Shown: piece by piece, positions 35,282-44,302 of the stretch
How the letters are laid out: the number at the start of each line of letters is the position of its first letter
Numbering within the stretch: the stretch's first letter is position 1
Assembly: GCF_009827535.1 (NCBI RefSeq)
Contig: NZ_WTYN01000001.1
Coordinates: 2,046,001 to 2,110,000, forward strand
Reading direction: 5' to 3'
DNA length: 64,000 bases
DNA from: Qipengyuania oceanensis
Lineage (GTDB): Bacteria > Pseudomonadota > Alphaproteobacteria > Sphingomonadales > Sphingomonadaceae
Notes under the pieces: generated by a model
Seen by the model: the letters and a program-made list of their open reading frames with translations, nothing else
What the model was told of the DNA's origin: nothing
The model's database searches: none
Program-made: the position numbers and the translations under genes

Positions 35282-36010
35282 TCAGAGGGCGAGCACGTCC
35301 TGCATCGAGTATCGTCCCGGCTCCCTGCCGATCAGCCAATCGGCCGCGTGCACCGCGCCAGTGGCGAAGATCGCGCGGTCTTCCGCCTGGTGCGACAGCC
35401 TCAGCCGTTCCTGCGAGCCGGCGAAGATCACCGAATGATCGCCGGCAACGGTCCCGCCGCGAAGCGCCGCAAACCCGATCGCTCCGTCCGCCCGCGCGCC
35501 GGTGTGTCCGTCGCGGCCGCTTTCCGAATGCGACGCCAGTTCGATCCCGCGCCCTCGGGCTGCCGCCTCGCCCAGCAGCAGCGCGGTCCCCGACGGCGCG
35601 TCGACCTTCATGCGGTGGTGCATCTCGACGATCTCGATATCCCATTCGGGCCCGAGACGGCTGGCAGCCTCCTGCACCAGGTACGCCAGCAATGTCACGC
35701 CGAGCGAGGTATTCCCGGTCTGGAGCACAGGAATCGCTCCGGCCGCCTCGTCGATCAGCGCGTGGTGTTCAGCGCCGAGGCCGGTCGTGCCGATGACGAG
35801 GGGAATGCCGGGCACGCGGGCCGCGGCAAGGTTCGCTCCGAGCGCCTGCGGGGCCGAGAAATCGACCAGCACGTCCGAACGCGAGGCCAGTGGCCCGGGC
35901 TGCTCGCCCTGATCCACGCCGCCTGAGTGTTCGTGTCCCGCGGCCTCGATCGCCGACGCCAGCGCCTGGCCCATGCGCCCCTTGCTGCCGATGATGCCGA
36001 TGCGTGCCAT
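35282..36010 (-). CDS. dapB: 4-Hydroxy-tetrahydrodipicolinate reductase
   Basis: DapB reduces hydroxy-tetrahydrodipicolinate with NAD(P)H in the diaminopimelate/lysine pathway. The protein has 242 residues. The nucleotide-binding turn is RIGIIGSKGRMGQALAS (residues 3-19), then DVLVDFSAPQAL, VIGTTGL, the substrate pocket EIVEMHHRMKVDAPSGTALLLG (its His-His and Lys-x-Asp-x-x-Ser-Gly-Thr are family marks) and HRAED-like FAG. It diverges from the sirtuin gene. It is 10 bp from nth. Confidence 0.95.
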   Translation of the reverse strand: MARIGIIGSKGRMGQALASAIEAAGHEHSGGVDQGEQPGPLASRSDVLVDFSAPQALGANLAAARVPGIPLVIGTTGLGAEHHALIDEAAGAIPVLQTGNTSLGVTLLAYLVQEAASRLGPEWDIEIVEMHHRMKVDAPSGTALLLGEAAARGRGIELASHSESGRDGHTGARADGAIGFAALRGGTVAGDHSVIFAGSQERLRLSHQAEDRAIFATGAVHAADWLIGREPGRYSMQDVLAL

Positions 36011-36050
36011 TGGGTTTCCTTTTGTCGTGCCGCTTCGCTACTTGCGGGCA

Positions 36051-36767
36051 ATGACCGACATTCGCAACATCGTCGTCCTGACCGGGGCCGGGATTTCCGC
36101 CGAAAGCGGGATCGACACCTTTCGCGATGCCGGCGGGTTGTGGGAACAGCACCGGGTCGAGGATGTGGCGACACCGGAAGGTTTTGCCCGCGACCCGGGT
36201 CTGGTGCTCGGTTTCTACGACATGCGCCGCGCGGCATTGGGCGACGTCAGGCCGAACGATGCGCATCGTGCGCTCGCCCGGCTTGAGAAAGCCTTCGACG
36301 GCAAGCTGCTGATCGTTACCCAGAATGTCGACGATCTGCACGAGCGGGCGGGTGCCCGAAACGTGCTTCACATGCATGGCGAGCTCAACAGCGCGCTGTG
36401 CAATATCTGCGGCACGCGCAGCCCCTGGAATGCACCGATGTCTGCCGACGTGCACGGGCAGCGGCCCGAATGCCCCGCTTGCGAGGCGCGGTCGCTGCGG
36501 CCCGATGTCGTGTGGTTCGGCGAGATGCCGTACCAGATGGAGCGGATCTATGCCGCGCTTCGAGAAGCCGATCTCTTCGTATCGATCGGGACGAGCGGAG
36601 CCGTCTATCCCGCGGCTGGCTTCGTGCGCGACGCGCGCGAGCTTGGCGCGCGGACGCTCGAACTCAATCTCGAGCGCAGCGAGGGCTCTCACTGGTTTCA
36701 CGAATCGCGTCAGGGAAGGGCGGGCGAGCTCGTTCCGGCCTGGGTCGACGAGGTTCTAGGCAGCTGA
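36051..36767 (+). CDS. cobB: NAD-dependent protein deacylase, sirtuin class III
   Basis: A 238-residue Sir2 enzyme that removes acetyl or succinyl groups from lysines using NAD. It shows the NAD motif VVLTGAGISAESGIDTFRDA (residues 8-27), TQNVDDLHERAG, the catalytic His in NVLHMHGEL, a zinc ribbon with two Cys pairs (CNICG and CPACE) and ISIGTSG-like FVSIGTSGAVYPA. FYDMRR has the Tyr and Arg spacing that fits desuccinylase activity in class III enzymes. The ATG at 36051 is the start. The last 12 bases overlap the convergent MoeB/ThiF gene. Confidence 0.93.
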   Translation: MTDIRNIVVLTGAGISAESGIDTFRDAGGLWEQHRVEDVATPEGFARDPGLVLGFYDMRRAALGDVRPNDAHRALARLEKAFDGKLLIVTQNVDDLHERAGARNVLHMHGELNSALCNICGTRSPWNAPMSADVHGQRPECPACEARSLRPDVVWFGEMPYQMERIYAALREADLFVSIGTSGAVYPAAGFVRDARELGARTLELNLERSEGSHWFHESRQGRAGELVPAWVDEVLGS

Positions 36768-37529
36768 TCCGCAGGCCTTGCAGGCCGGGTCCTTGGCCAC
36801 GCTAAGGGTCCGCATGCCGGGCTTCATGCCGTCGAGTAAGTGCAGTCTGCCGAACTGCGGGTCGCCGAATGCGCTGATACCGTCGAGCAGGGCGCGAATC
36901 GCCTGAAGGGCCGCGAAGGTGCCCACCCATCCGGCCATCGCACCAAGCATTCCGTCTTCGGCGCAGGTGTCGCAATCCTCGGCATCGAAGGCATCGCCGA
37001 CGAAACAGCGATAACAGGGCTGGTCGTCCAGGTGACCGGCAAAGGCGCCGACCTGGCCCTGGAAACGGCCGACCGCAGCCGACAGCAGCGGCACGCCCGC
37101 CGCCACGCAGCAGTCCGACACGGCGAGCCGGGTCGCGAAATTGTCCGTCCCGTCGACCACCAGATCGACACCGGCGAGCAGGCGGGCGGCATTATCCGGC
37201 CCGATCCGCGCATCGCTGATCTCGACTTCCAGCTTGCGGTCAAAATCCGCGAGCCACTGGCGCGCGATCACCGCCTTGCCATGCCCTGTATCGCGTTCGG
37301 AATAGATCGTCTGGCGCTGGAGGTTGCTCGGATCGACCGTGTCGTCGTCGACCAGGGTGAAGCGTCCGATGCCAGACCCGGCGAGATATTGCAGCGCGGG
37401 ACTGCCGATCCCGCCGACGCCGATGACGGCGACATGCGCCTGCGCCAGCGCGAACTGGCCGGCACCGCCGATCTCGGGCAGCACGATGTGGCGCGCGAAC
37501 CGGTCCAGTCGTTCCGGGGAAAAGCTCAT
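36756..37529 (-). CDS. HesA/MoeB/ThiF family adenylyltransferase
   Basis: A 257-residue E1-like enzyme that adenylates the C terminus of a small sulfur-carrier protein. Its signs are FARHIVLPEIGGAGQ, ATP loop VAVIGVGGIGSPALQYLA (about residues 33-50), the Arg/Asp pair in DDTVDPSNLQRQTI and DGTDNFATR. Zinc Cys pairs are seen in CYRCF and the end CKACGSAA. No rhodanese domain is fused. MoeB (molybdopterin) and ThiF (thiamine) cannot be separated from sequence alone. The ATG at 37529 begins the family match. Confidence 0.9.
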   Translation of the reverse strand: MSFSPERLDRFARHIVLPEIGGAGQFALAQAHVAVIGVGGIGSPALQYLAGSGIGRFTLVDDDTVDPSNLQRQTIYSERDTGHGKAVIARQWLADFDRKLEVEISDARIGPDNAARLLAGVDLVVDGTDNFATRLAVSDCCVAAGVPLLSAAVGRFQGQVGAFAGHLDDQPCYRCFVGDAFDAEDCDTCAEDGMLGAMAGWVGTFAALQAIRALLDGISAFGDPQFGRLHLLDGMKPGMRTLSVAKDPACKACGSAA

Positions 37530-37663
37530 GGACAAACTGTTGGCAGCCTGTGCGCAAGCTGTCGACAGGCCTGTGGGCAGACCTGTCGATGGCATGTCGA
37601 AAGGCTGCGGATTGCGGCGAGGTTGTCCCCGCAATCCACAGGCATATTCCGGCTAGGCTTCGA

Positions 37664-39073
37664 TCAGCTTTCGAGCTGGCGCAGCAGGCTCCGAACGTCG
37701 CCGTCCATGTCGGCATCGCGCTTGCGCAAATCCTCGATCAGGCGAACCGCGTGGATCACCGTCGAGTGGTCGCGCCCGCCGAACTTGCGCCCGATTTCGG
37801 GGTAGCTGCGCGGCGTCAGTACCTTGGCGAGATACATCGCGACCTGTCGCGGTCGTACCACCGCGCGCGCCCGGCGCTTGGAGCTCATCTCGCTGCGGTC
37901 GATCCGGTAGAACTGGCAGACCGTGCGCTGGATCTCGTCGATCGTGATGCGGCGGCGGTTGGCCGAGAGGATGTCGGTCAGCTGTTCCTCGGCCAGCTGG
38001 AGCGAGACCTCCTGGCCGGTCAGCTGGGCGTAGGCGATAAGCTTGTTGAGGCCGCCGACCAGCTCGCGCACGTTGCGCGTGATGGTGCGGGCGAGGAATT
38101 CGATCACGTCGCCCGGCACTTCCAGCGGGGCGAAGCGGGTAAGCTTCGATTCGAGAATCTTGCGGCGCAGCTCGATGTCGGCCGCCTGGATGTCGGCAAC
38201 CAGCCCCATCGAGAGGCGGGAAAGCAGCCGCGGCTCGACCCCGTCGAGAGCCTGCGGCGCGCGGTCCGCGGCGAACACCAGGCGTTTGCCTTCAGCCAGC
38301 AGCGCGTCGATCGTGTAGAGCAGTTCTTCCTGCGCGGATGCCTTGCCGATGATGAACTGGATATCGTCGACCAGCAGCAGGTCGAAGCTGCGCAGCCGGG
38401 CCTTGAACTCGATCATCTGGTTCTGCTTCAGCGCCTGGACGAATTCAACCATGAAGCGCTCTGCCGAGCAGTAGAAGATGCGCGCACGCGGGTGGGCCTG
38501 CAGATATGCATGTCCGATCGAGTGCATCAGGTGGGTCTTGCCCTGACCGGTGGCCGCCTTGATGTAGAGCGGCGAGAACTGCGGCGTTTCCGTCGCCGCC
38601 ATCCGCTGTGCGGCATTGCAGGCAAGGATGTTGGTTTCGCCGGTGACGAAGGCGGCGAAGGTCAGCGACGGGTCGAGCCCGACCGAGCTGGTGAAGCCGT
38701 GTTCGCCGATGGTGCCCGCGGCAAGGCCGAGGGCGCTGGCATCGACGCCGTCATTGGCTGCGCGCCGGCCGTCGCTCAGCCGCAGTTCGGGCATCTGGCG
38801 CCGACCGGGATGGACGCTGATCTTCACGTGGCGGACTTCGCTGCGCGCGATCTTCCAGGCAAGCGAAAGCCGGTCGTGGAACCGGTCCTGCACCCAGTTG
38901 GCCGAGAATTCGGTCGGGAGGAACAGGTCGAGCGTTCCGGTATCTTCCGAAAAGCCGCCGACCTGGATCGGCTTGATCCACTGGCTGTGGAGCTGGTGAC
39001 CCAGATCCTTTCGCAGCCCCTGGCTGATGTCGGCCCAATCGGCTGCCAGGTTTACCGCTTCCAGATCTTCCAT
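37664..39073 (-). CDS. dnaA: Chromosomal replication initiator protein DnaA
   Basis: DnaA (469 residues) opens the chromosomal origin. Domain I is the N-terminal 90 residues, domain II a short linker, and the AAA+ core begins near FVTGETNILACNAAQRMA. Walker A reads IKAATGQGKTHLMHSIG, with Ala-Ala where many DnaA have Gly-Gly; Walker B is LLLVDDIQFI; sensor II is near GGLNKLIAYA. Domain IV has VRPRQVAMYLAKVLT and the DnaA-box-binding signature GRKFGGRDHSTVIHAV. The ATG at 39073 is preferred. It has a long upstream region with hairpins and an A+T-rich stretch. Confidence 0.97.
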   Translation of the reverse strand: MEDLEAVNLAADWADISQGLRKDLGHQLHSQWIKPIQVGGFSEDTGTLDLFLPTEFSANWVQDRFHDRLSLAWKIARSEVRHVKISVHPGRRQMPELRLSDGRRAANDGVDASALGLAAGTIGEHGFTSSVGLDPSLTFAAFVTGETNILACNAAQRMAATETPQFSPLYIKAATGQGKTHLMHSIGHAYLQAHPRARIFYCSAERFMVEFVQALKQNQMIEFKARLRSFDLLLVDDIQFIIGKASAQEELLYTIDALLAEGKRLVFAADRAPQALDGVEPRLLSRLSMGLVADIQAADIELRRKILESKLTRFAPLEVPGDVIEFLARTITRNVRELVGGLNKLIAYAQLTGQEVSLQLAEEQLTDILSANRRRITIDEIQRTVCQFYRIDRSEMSSKRRARAVVRPRQVAMYLAKVLTPRSYPEIGRKFGGRDHSTVIHAVRLIEDLRKRDADMDGDVRSLLRQLES

Positions 39074-39595
39074 AGCATCCTCTTGACGCCGGCTTACCGT
39101 GCCGGATTTTCTCACCCCATCGCCCATTCGAATTCGATCCCCATCGCAGTCCGGCGAGCCCCCTTTTCGCTCGCCGTCAAATTCCAATCCCGAAGAGAGC
39201 AAGGCTCTGCCGTTCCCCGAAAGCGCTGCTTCCGAAGGGCCCCCCTTCAAGCCAAAAATGTAAAAGCCCGAGCTGTCCGGCCCCAGGCGATGGCCCGATT
39301 TATGAAGCACCGCCCGATTCAAGCAAGGGGGGATAGTGCAAAAAAACTGAAATAAAGATGTTGACTCGATGCGAGGCGCAGGCCTGCGTTTAACTATTTG
39401 ATTTTAAACAATTCGAGGCCGATTGCGCGCGCGAATCGTGGAATAACCTAGCTTTACTGGCGAGCGGTCGATGCAATCGCGCTGCCTCGCCGGCGCACAT
39501 GTAAAAAGGGCCGACGCTTTCGCGCCGACCCTCGTGTCCGGATTGTCTTGCGATCGGCCCGGCCCGAAGCCCGGCGAGCCGAATCGGCCAGCAGC
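39074..39595. other. Non-coding region between dnaA and rpsT, A+T-rich, candidate origin or dnaA promoter region
   Basis: These 522 bases hold no gene. Near dnaA there is a 7-bp hairpin (GGCGAGC/GCTCGCC, 39153-39175) in the likely dnaA leader. From about 39330 to 39450 the sequence turns sharply A+T-rich, with A- and T-runs and a hyphenated palindrome, GTTTAA and TTAAAC (39388-39409). The rpsT terminator lies at 39503-39531. No perfect TTATCCACA box is seen, so an origin here is only a possibility. Confidence 0.5.
39503..39531 (-). terminator. Rho-independent terminator of rpsT
   Basis: On the minus strand GGGTCGGCGC and GCGTCGGCCC form a 10-bp stem with two G-T pairs and a GAAA tetraloop, followed by five T. 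Confidence 0.8.
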
Positions 39596-39856
39596 TCAGA
39601 GCGCGGCGACGCGCTTCGTCAGGCGGCTCATCTTGCGGGCGACGGTGTTCTTGTGCAGCACACCGCGGGCCACGCCGCGCGCCATTTCGGGCTGGGCGGC
39701 CTTGAGGGCAGTCTGTGCAGCTTCCTTGTCGCCGGCTTCGCAGGCGACTTCGACCTTCTTGACGAAGTTGCGGATGCGGCTGATGCGCGCACCGTTGATC
39801 TCTGCGCGGCGGTCGTTGCGGCGGATGCGCTTCTTGGCTTGCGGCGTATTGGCCAT
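39596..39856 (-). CDS. rpsT: 30S ribosomal protein S20
   Basis: An 86-residue basic helical protein with the S20 start [20 protein letters not shown] and the [20 protein letters not shown] end. It binds 16S rRNA during 30S assembly. It stands between mutM and dnaA on the minus strand, as in many alphaproteobacteria, and has its own terminator. Confidence 0.96.
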   Translation of the reverse strand: MANTPQAKKRIRRNDRRAEINGARISRIRNFVKKVEVACEAGDKEAAQTALKAAQPEMARGVARGVLHKNTVARKMSRLTKRVAAL

Positions 39857-39990
39857 GGTCGTCCTTGGTATCCGTTCAAATGGGGTCGCGCGGGCGACCG
39901 CTGGTAATCTCTGGAATTAGCGAAAATCGGCGATTCACCGCCGGAAAGCGCGCCACATAGGCATGGACGGCGGCGAGGTCAAGAATTCCC

Positions 39991-40806
39991 TCACTTCTGG
40001 CAGGCGGAACAGAACCAAGTGCTGCGTCCGCCCTGGACGATCCGCCTGATCGCGCCGCCGTCGCACCTGCGGCATGGTTCGCCCTCGCGGCCGTAAACGT
40101 CGAAGCGGGTCGCGAAATAGCCAAGCTCGCCATCGGGCTGGGCATAGTCGCGCAAGGTCGATCCGCCGTCCGCGATCGATTGCTCGAGCACCTCGCGGAT
40201 GGCCGGCACGAGCCGCTCCAGCATCGGGCCGGTCACCCGCCCACCGGCGCGGCGCGGCGATATCCGCGCGCGGTACAAGGCCTCGCAGACATAGATATTG
40301 CCGAGCCCGGCAACGATCCGCTGGTCGAGCAACAGCAACTTGATCGCCTGCTTGCGGCCCTTGAGAGCGGACTTCAGATGGCTGACGGTCAGATCCGGCC
40401 CGAGCGGCTCGGGCCCCATGGCGGCAAAGCTCGGCCACGCGGAAAGCTCATCGGTCGCGACCAGATCGACCCAGCCGAACCGGCGCGGATCGCACAGCGC
40501 AAACCGGTGCCCGGTAGTCTCGATGACGAGGTGATCGTGCTTGTCCGCCTCGGCCGGATCGATCCGCCAGCGGCCGCTCATGCCGAGATGGAACACGACC
40601 GTCTGGTCGCGATCGGTATGGATGAGCCCGAATTTTGCCCGCCGGCCGAGCCCGGTCACCCGCGCGCCGGTCAGCATCTGGACGAGCTGCGGCGGGAAAG
40701 GGCGGCGCATGTCGGGGCGGTTTACCCGCACGCTGACCAGTTCCTCGCCATCAAGGAAGCGCGCGAGCCCGCGTACGGTGGTTTCGACCTCTGGGAGCTC
40801 AGGCAT
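39991..40806 (-). CDS. mutM: Formamidopyrimidine-DNA glycosylase
   Basis: MutM (271 residues) removes 8-oxoguanine and formamidopyrimidines. It begins PELPEVETTVRGL, where the exposed Pro1 is the nucleophile and Glu2 and Glu5 follow. The H2TH region contains KQAIKLLLLDQRIVAGLGNIY, and the C-terminal zinc finger has two Cys pairs (CRRC and CSAC) with GRSTWFCSACQK at the end. It diverges from ubiE with a 55-bp gap. Confidence 0.96.
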   Translation of the reverse strand: MPELPEVETTVRGLARFLDGEELVSVRVNRPDMRRPFPPQLVQMLTGARVTGLGRRAKFGLIHTDRDQTVVFHLGMSGRWRIDPAEADKHDHLVIETTGHRFALCDPRRFGWVDLVATDELSAWPSFAAMGPEPLGPDLTVSHLKSALKGRKQAIKLLLLDQRIVAGLGNIYVCEALYRARISPRRAGGRVTGPMLERLVPAIREVLEQSIADGGSTLRDYAQPDGELGYFATRFDVYGREGEPCRRCDGGAIRRIVQGGRSTWFCSACQK

Positions 40807-40861
40807 GGCGCGCTCTTAACACCCTTTGCGCGCCGCACAATTCCCCCTAAGGCTCGCCCCC

Positions 40862-41593
40862 ATGAACGATACCGTCTCCTTCGGCTACGAAGACATCGAC
40901 GCGAGCGAGAAGGTCGCCCGCGTGGGCGAGGTCTTTTCCAACGTCGCGCGCAAATACGACATCATGAACGATGCCATGTCGGGCGGCATGCACCGGTTGT
41001 GGAAGGATCGGTTCGTGCGCCGGGTGAAACCGCAGCCGGGCGAGGCGATCCTCGACATGGCGGGCGGCACGGGCGATATCGCTTTCCGGCTCGCCGCCGA
41101 AGGCGCGGAAGTGACCGTGGCCGACATCAACCAGGACATGCTCGACGTCGGGATCGAGCGGGCGATGGATCGCGGGATAGATGGCCTCGTGTGGTCGTGC
41201 CAGAATGCCGAGACGCTGAGCTATCCGGCGCGGCAGTTCGATGCCTATACGATCGCATTTGGTATCCGGAACGTGACCCATGTCGACAAGGCACTGGCCG
41301 AGGCGCACCGGGTCCTGAAGTTCGGCGGGCGGTTCTACTGCCTCGAGTTCTCGACCACGACCTGGCCCGGTTTCAAGGAAGCCTACGACGCCTACTCGCA
41401 CAAGCTCGTGCCGCAGATCGGCAAAGCGATCGCGCAGGACGAGGACAGCTATCGCTATCTGATCGAATCGATCCGCCGCTTCCCCGACATGCCGAGCTTC
41501 GAGCGGATGATCCGCGATGCGGGCTTTGCGAATACCCGGGTCGAGCCGATCATGGGCGGTCTCGTCGCGATCCATTCGGGCTGGAAAATCTGA
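40862..41593 (+). CDS. ubiE: Demethylmenaquinone/ubiquinone C-methyltransferase
   Basis: UbiE (243 residues) methylates the quinone ring with S-adenosylmethionine. Family marks are VFSNVARKYDIMNDAMSGG (about residues 27-45), the SAM loop ILDMAGGTGDIAF (about 63-75), FGIRNVTHVDKAL and the ending GGLVAIHSGWKI. It is followed 4 bp later by ubiB, so the two form a ubiquinone operon. Confidence 0.96.
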   Translation: MNDTVSFGYEDIDASEKVARVGEVFSNVARKYDIMNDAMSGGMHRLWKDRFVRRVKPQPGEAILDMAGGTGDIAFRLAAEGAEVTVADINQDMLDVGIERAMDRGIDGLVWSCQNAETLSYPARQFDAYTIAFGIRNVTHVDKALAEAHRVLKFGGRFYCLEFSTTTWPGFKEAYDAYSHKLVPQIGKAIAQDEDSYRYLIESIRRFPDMPSFERMIRDAGFANTRVEPIMGGLVAIHSGWKI

Positions 41594-41597
41594 GCGC

Positions 41598-43160
41598 GTG
41601 ACAAGGCCCGCCACTCATATCCTGCGCCTGCTCAAGTGGGGTCGCACGCTGGCGCGGCACGGTGCGCTGCGCGGGATCGAGCGCGATCCCAACACGCCCG
41701 GTCCGGTCAAGCGCCTCGCCCGCATCGCGCGGTTCGGAACGGTCCAGCCCAAGGAGCCCGACTATGCCGGGGCGTTCCAGGATATCGGCCCGGCGGCGAT
41801 CAAGCTGGGCCAGACGCTGGCGACCCGTCCCGACCTGGTCGGGGAAGACGCGGTGCACAACCTGCTGAGCCTGCAGGACAGCCTGCCGCCGGTGTCCTTC
41901 GAACGGGTCGAGGCATCGATCCGCGATACGTTCGTCCAGCCGCTCGAGGAAATTTTCGCCGAGATCGATCCGGTGCCGGTCGGCTCCGCTTCGATCGCGC
42001 AGGTTCACCGCGCGGTCACGAGCGACGGGCGCCCGGTTGCCCTCAAGGTCCTGCGGCCCGGTATCCGCGAACAGTTCGCGCGCGACATCCAGACCTACGA
42101 ATGGGCGGCAGCGCACCTCGAGGCGCTCGGGGGGGAGGCTGCGCGCCTGCGCCCCCGGCTGGTGGTCGCCAACCTCAAGCGCTGGACCAATCGCGAACTG
42201 GACCTGCGGCGCGAGGCGGCCTCCGCCAGCGAGCTTGCCGAGGCGATGGCCCCGATCGAAGGCTATCACATTCCCGCGATCGACTGGGACAGGACCAATG
42301 GCCGTGTCATGACGATCGAATGGGTCGACGGCATTAAGATCAGCGAAGTCGACCAGCTGCGCGCCGCCGGTCATGACCTCAAGGAACTCGCGCAGCGGCT
42401 GGTGCTGGCTTTCCTGCACCAGGCGATCGATGCCGGATTCTTCCACGCGGACATGCACCAGGGGAACCTGTTCGTGCGTGCAGACGGCACGATCGTGGCC
42501 ATCGATTTCGGGATCATGGGCCGGATCGACCGGCGCGCACGGCTGTGGCTTGCCGAGATCCTCTACGGCCTGACCACCGGCAATTATCGCCGCGTCGCCG
42601 AAATCCATTTCGAAGCGCAATACGTGCCGAGCTATCACTCGGTCGACGAGTTCGCGACCGCATTGCGCGCTGTGGGCGAACCGATGCGCGGCAAGCCGGT
42701 GAGCGAGCTGTCGGTCGGCCAGATGCTCGACGGCCTGTTCGCCATCACCCGCGATTTCGACATGCAGACCCAGCCGCACCTGCTGCTGCTGCAAAAGACA
42801 ATGGTGATGGTCGAGGGCATCGCCACGCAGCTCGATCCCGAGATCAACATGTGGGATACGTCCGCGCCCTACGTCCGCGCCTGGATCCGCGACGAACTGG
42901 GTCCCGAGGCGCTGATCGCGGACCGGCTACGCGAGGATGCCGAGACCCTTCTGCGCCTGCCCGAGCTGATCCGCCGGATCGAGGATCGCTTCCCGCCGAA
43001 GGGTGGCGCGCCCGAACCGCCGCCGCTGCCTGAGATCGAGCTGATCTGGGATCGGCGGGAGCGCAAGCGTGGTGACGGACGCTGGCTGTCGTACCTGATC
43101 GCCGCGGGTGCCGGCGGCCTTGCGACCTGGGCTGCATTTGCGGCTGGCCTTATCGGCTGA
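41598..43160 (+). CDS. ubiB: Ubiquinone biosynthesis kinase-like protein UbiB
   Basis: A 520-residue membrane-linked ADCK/UbiB atypical kinase needed for ubiquinone synthesis. The family KxGQ motif is IKLGQTLATRPD (about residues 69-80), the Ala-rich loop is SASIAQVHRAV, the catalytic loop is FFHADMHQGNLFV and the metal site is AIDFGIMGRID. Two transmembrane helices close the protein (YLIAAGAGGLATWAAFAAG). The start is GTG at 41598. The gene for a membrane protein follows 2 bp later. Confidence 0.95.
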   Translation: MTRPATHILRLLKWGRTLARHGALRGIERDPNTPGPVKRLARIARFGTVQPKEPDYAGAFQDIGPAAIKLGQTLATRPDLVGEDAVHNLLSLQDSLPPVSFERVEASIRDTFVQPLEEIFAEIDPVPVGSASIAQVHRAVTSDGRPVALKVLRPGIREQFARDIQTYEWAAAHLEALGGEAARLRPRLVVANLKRWTNRELDLRREAASASELAEAMAPIEGYHIPAIDWDRTNGRVMTIEWVDGIKISEVDQLRAAGHDLKELAQRLVLAFLHQAIDAGFFHADMHQGNLFVRADGTIVAIDFGIMGRIDRRARLWLAEILYGLTTGNYRRVAEIHFEAQYVPSYHSVDEFATALRAVGEPMRGKPVSELSVGQMLDGLFAITRDFDMQTQPHLLLLQKTMVMVEGIATQLDPEINMWDTSAPYVRAWIRDELGPEALIADRLREDAETLLRLPELIRRIEDRFPPKGGAPEPPPLPEIELIWDRRERKRGDGRWLSYLIAAGAGGLATWAAFAAGLIG

Positions 43161-43162
43161 CC

Positions 43163-44302
43163 ATGGACCGGGGGGCGGCATCGCAGGCGGACGCGACGCG
43201 GTTCGCCGCGCTCGCCCGGACCCCGGCGCGAATCGTCCTGGCCTTGGTCGCGGCGATCCTGCTTGCCGCTGCATTGTTCTACACACCGTCCGAACCCGAA
43301 GATCGGACAGTGGTTGCGCGTCCGGTCTCCACTTTGCAGCAAGGGCCGTCCTCCTCCGCCGCCGACGGCACCGATCCTGGGAAGCGCGACGACGACCTTG
43401 CGCTTTACGATGCGATCACGGCCCGCGTCGCGGCGGGCGAGAACTACTACCGGGTCGCGGTCGAGGAACAGCGCGCGCGCAATTTCCCGGTGAGGCCGGG
43501 CTTCGCGGTGCGCCTGCCGACGCTGGCGACAGTAAGCGCCGCGATCGGACCGACCGGCATCGCACTGGCTGCGCTGCTCCTCGCCGCGATCACCGCCGCT
43601 GCCTGGTGGGTCCGCCTGACCCCGATCCTGGATCGCCCGGTGCGTCGGGTCATGGCGGTGGGCCTGCTCGCGGTGGGCGCTGCGGTCGGATTCAAGCCGA
43701 TCTATTTCGTGCTGCACGAGGCGTGGGCGGGGATGCTGCTCGCGCTCGCGCTGGCGCTGCACCGCCCGGGAAAGTGGCGCGGCGCATGGGTGGCGGCGGC
43801 GCTGGCGCTGGCGATCCGCGAACATGCCTTGCCCTTCGTCCTGCTGATGGGCGCGCTGGCGGCATGGCGGCGCGAGTGGCGCGAGCTTGCCTTCTGGGGT
43901 CTGCTCGTCGCAGCCTTCCTCACCCTTCTCGCCTGGCACGTTCAGACCGTTGCCGTGCTGACGGGGCCGGACGATCCGCTATCTTCCAGCTGGCTGACCT
44001 TGCGTGGCCCGAACGGCTGGCTCGAATACATCATCCTGTGCAGCGGACTCTACCTGATCCCGCAATGGCTCGGCGCGCCGCTGGCGCTGCTGCCGCTGCT
44101 CGGCTGGGCCGCGCTCAGGCGGCCGCTCGGGCTCGAGGCCTTCCTGCTGTTTGCCGGGTACGGCCTGCTCTTCATGCTCGCCGGGCGGGCGAACAATTTC
44201 TACTGGGGGCTGATGGTCACCCCGGCCTGGTTCGTCGGCATCTACTGGGTGCCCTTCGCCCTTCGCGATCTCCTGAACCGCGCAAGGGGCAGGGCAACCT
44301 AG
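43163..44302 (+). CDS. Polytopic membrane protein, unknown function
   Basis: A 379-residue protein with about nine hydrophobic segments. The first helix (ARIVLALVAAILLAAALFY) is followed by a loop of about 90 residues that contains LALYDAITARVAAGENYYRVAVEEQRARNF split by charged residues; the later part is nearly all membrane. The loop after the first helix recalls multi-pass glycosyltransferases of the GT-C fold (YD/DY near the first helix), but a firm family is not evident. It is cotranscribed with ubiE-ubiB. Its TAG is part of a CTAG that also ends the convergent DUF4345 gene. Confidence 0.7.
   Translation: MDRGAASQADATRFAALARTPARIVLALVAAILLAAALFYTPSEPEDRTVVARPVSTLQQGPSSSAADGTDPGKRDDDLALYDAITARVAAGENYYRVAVEEQRARNFPVRPGFAVRLPTLATVSAAIGPTGIALAALLLAAITAAAWWVRLTPILDRPVRRVMAVGLLAVGAAVGFKPIYFVLHEAWAGMLLALALALHRPGKWRGAWVAAALALAIREHALPFVLLMGALAAWRREWRELAFWGLLVAAFLTLLAWHVQTVAVLTGPDDPLSSSWLTLRGPNGWLEYIILCSGLYLIPQWLGAPLALLPLLGWAALRRPLGLEAFLLFAGYGLLFMLAGRANNFYWGLMVTPAWFVGIYWVPFALRDLLNRARGRAT

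Noticed and set aside
37530-37663. Cluster of CTGTG/CTGTC words between the MoeB/ThiF gene and dnaA as DnaA boxes
   Set aside because: None matches TTATCCACA closely (best CAATCCACA), and the words are expected in GC-rich DNA of this composition.
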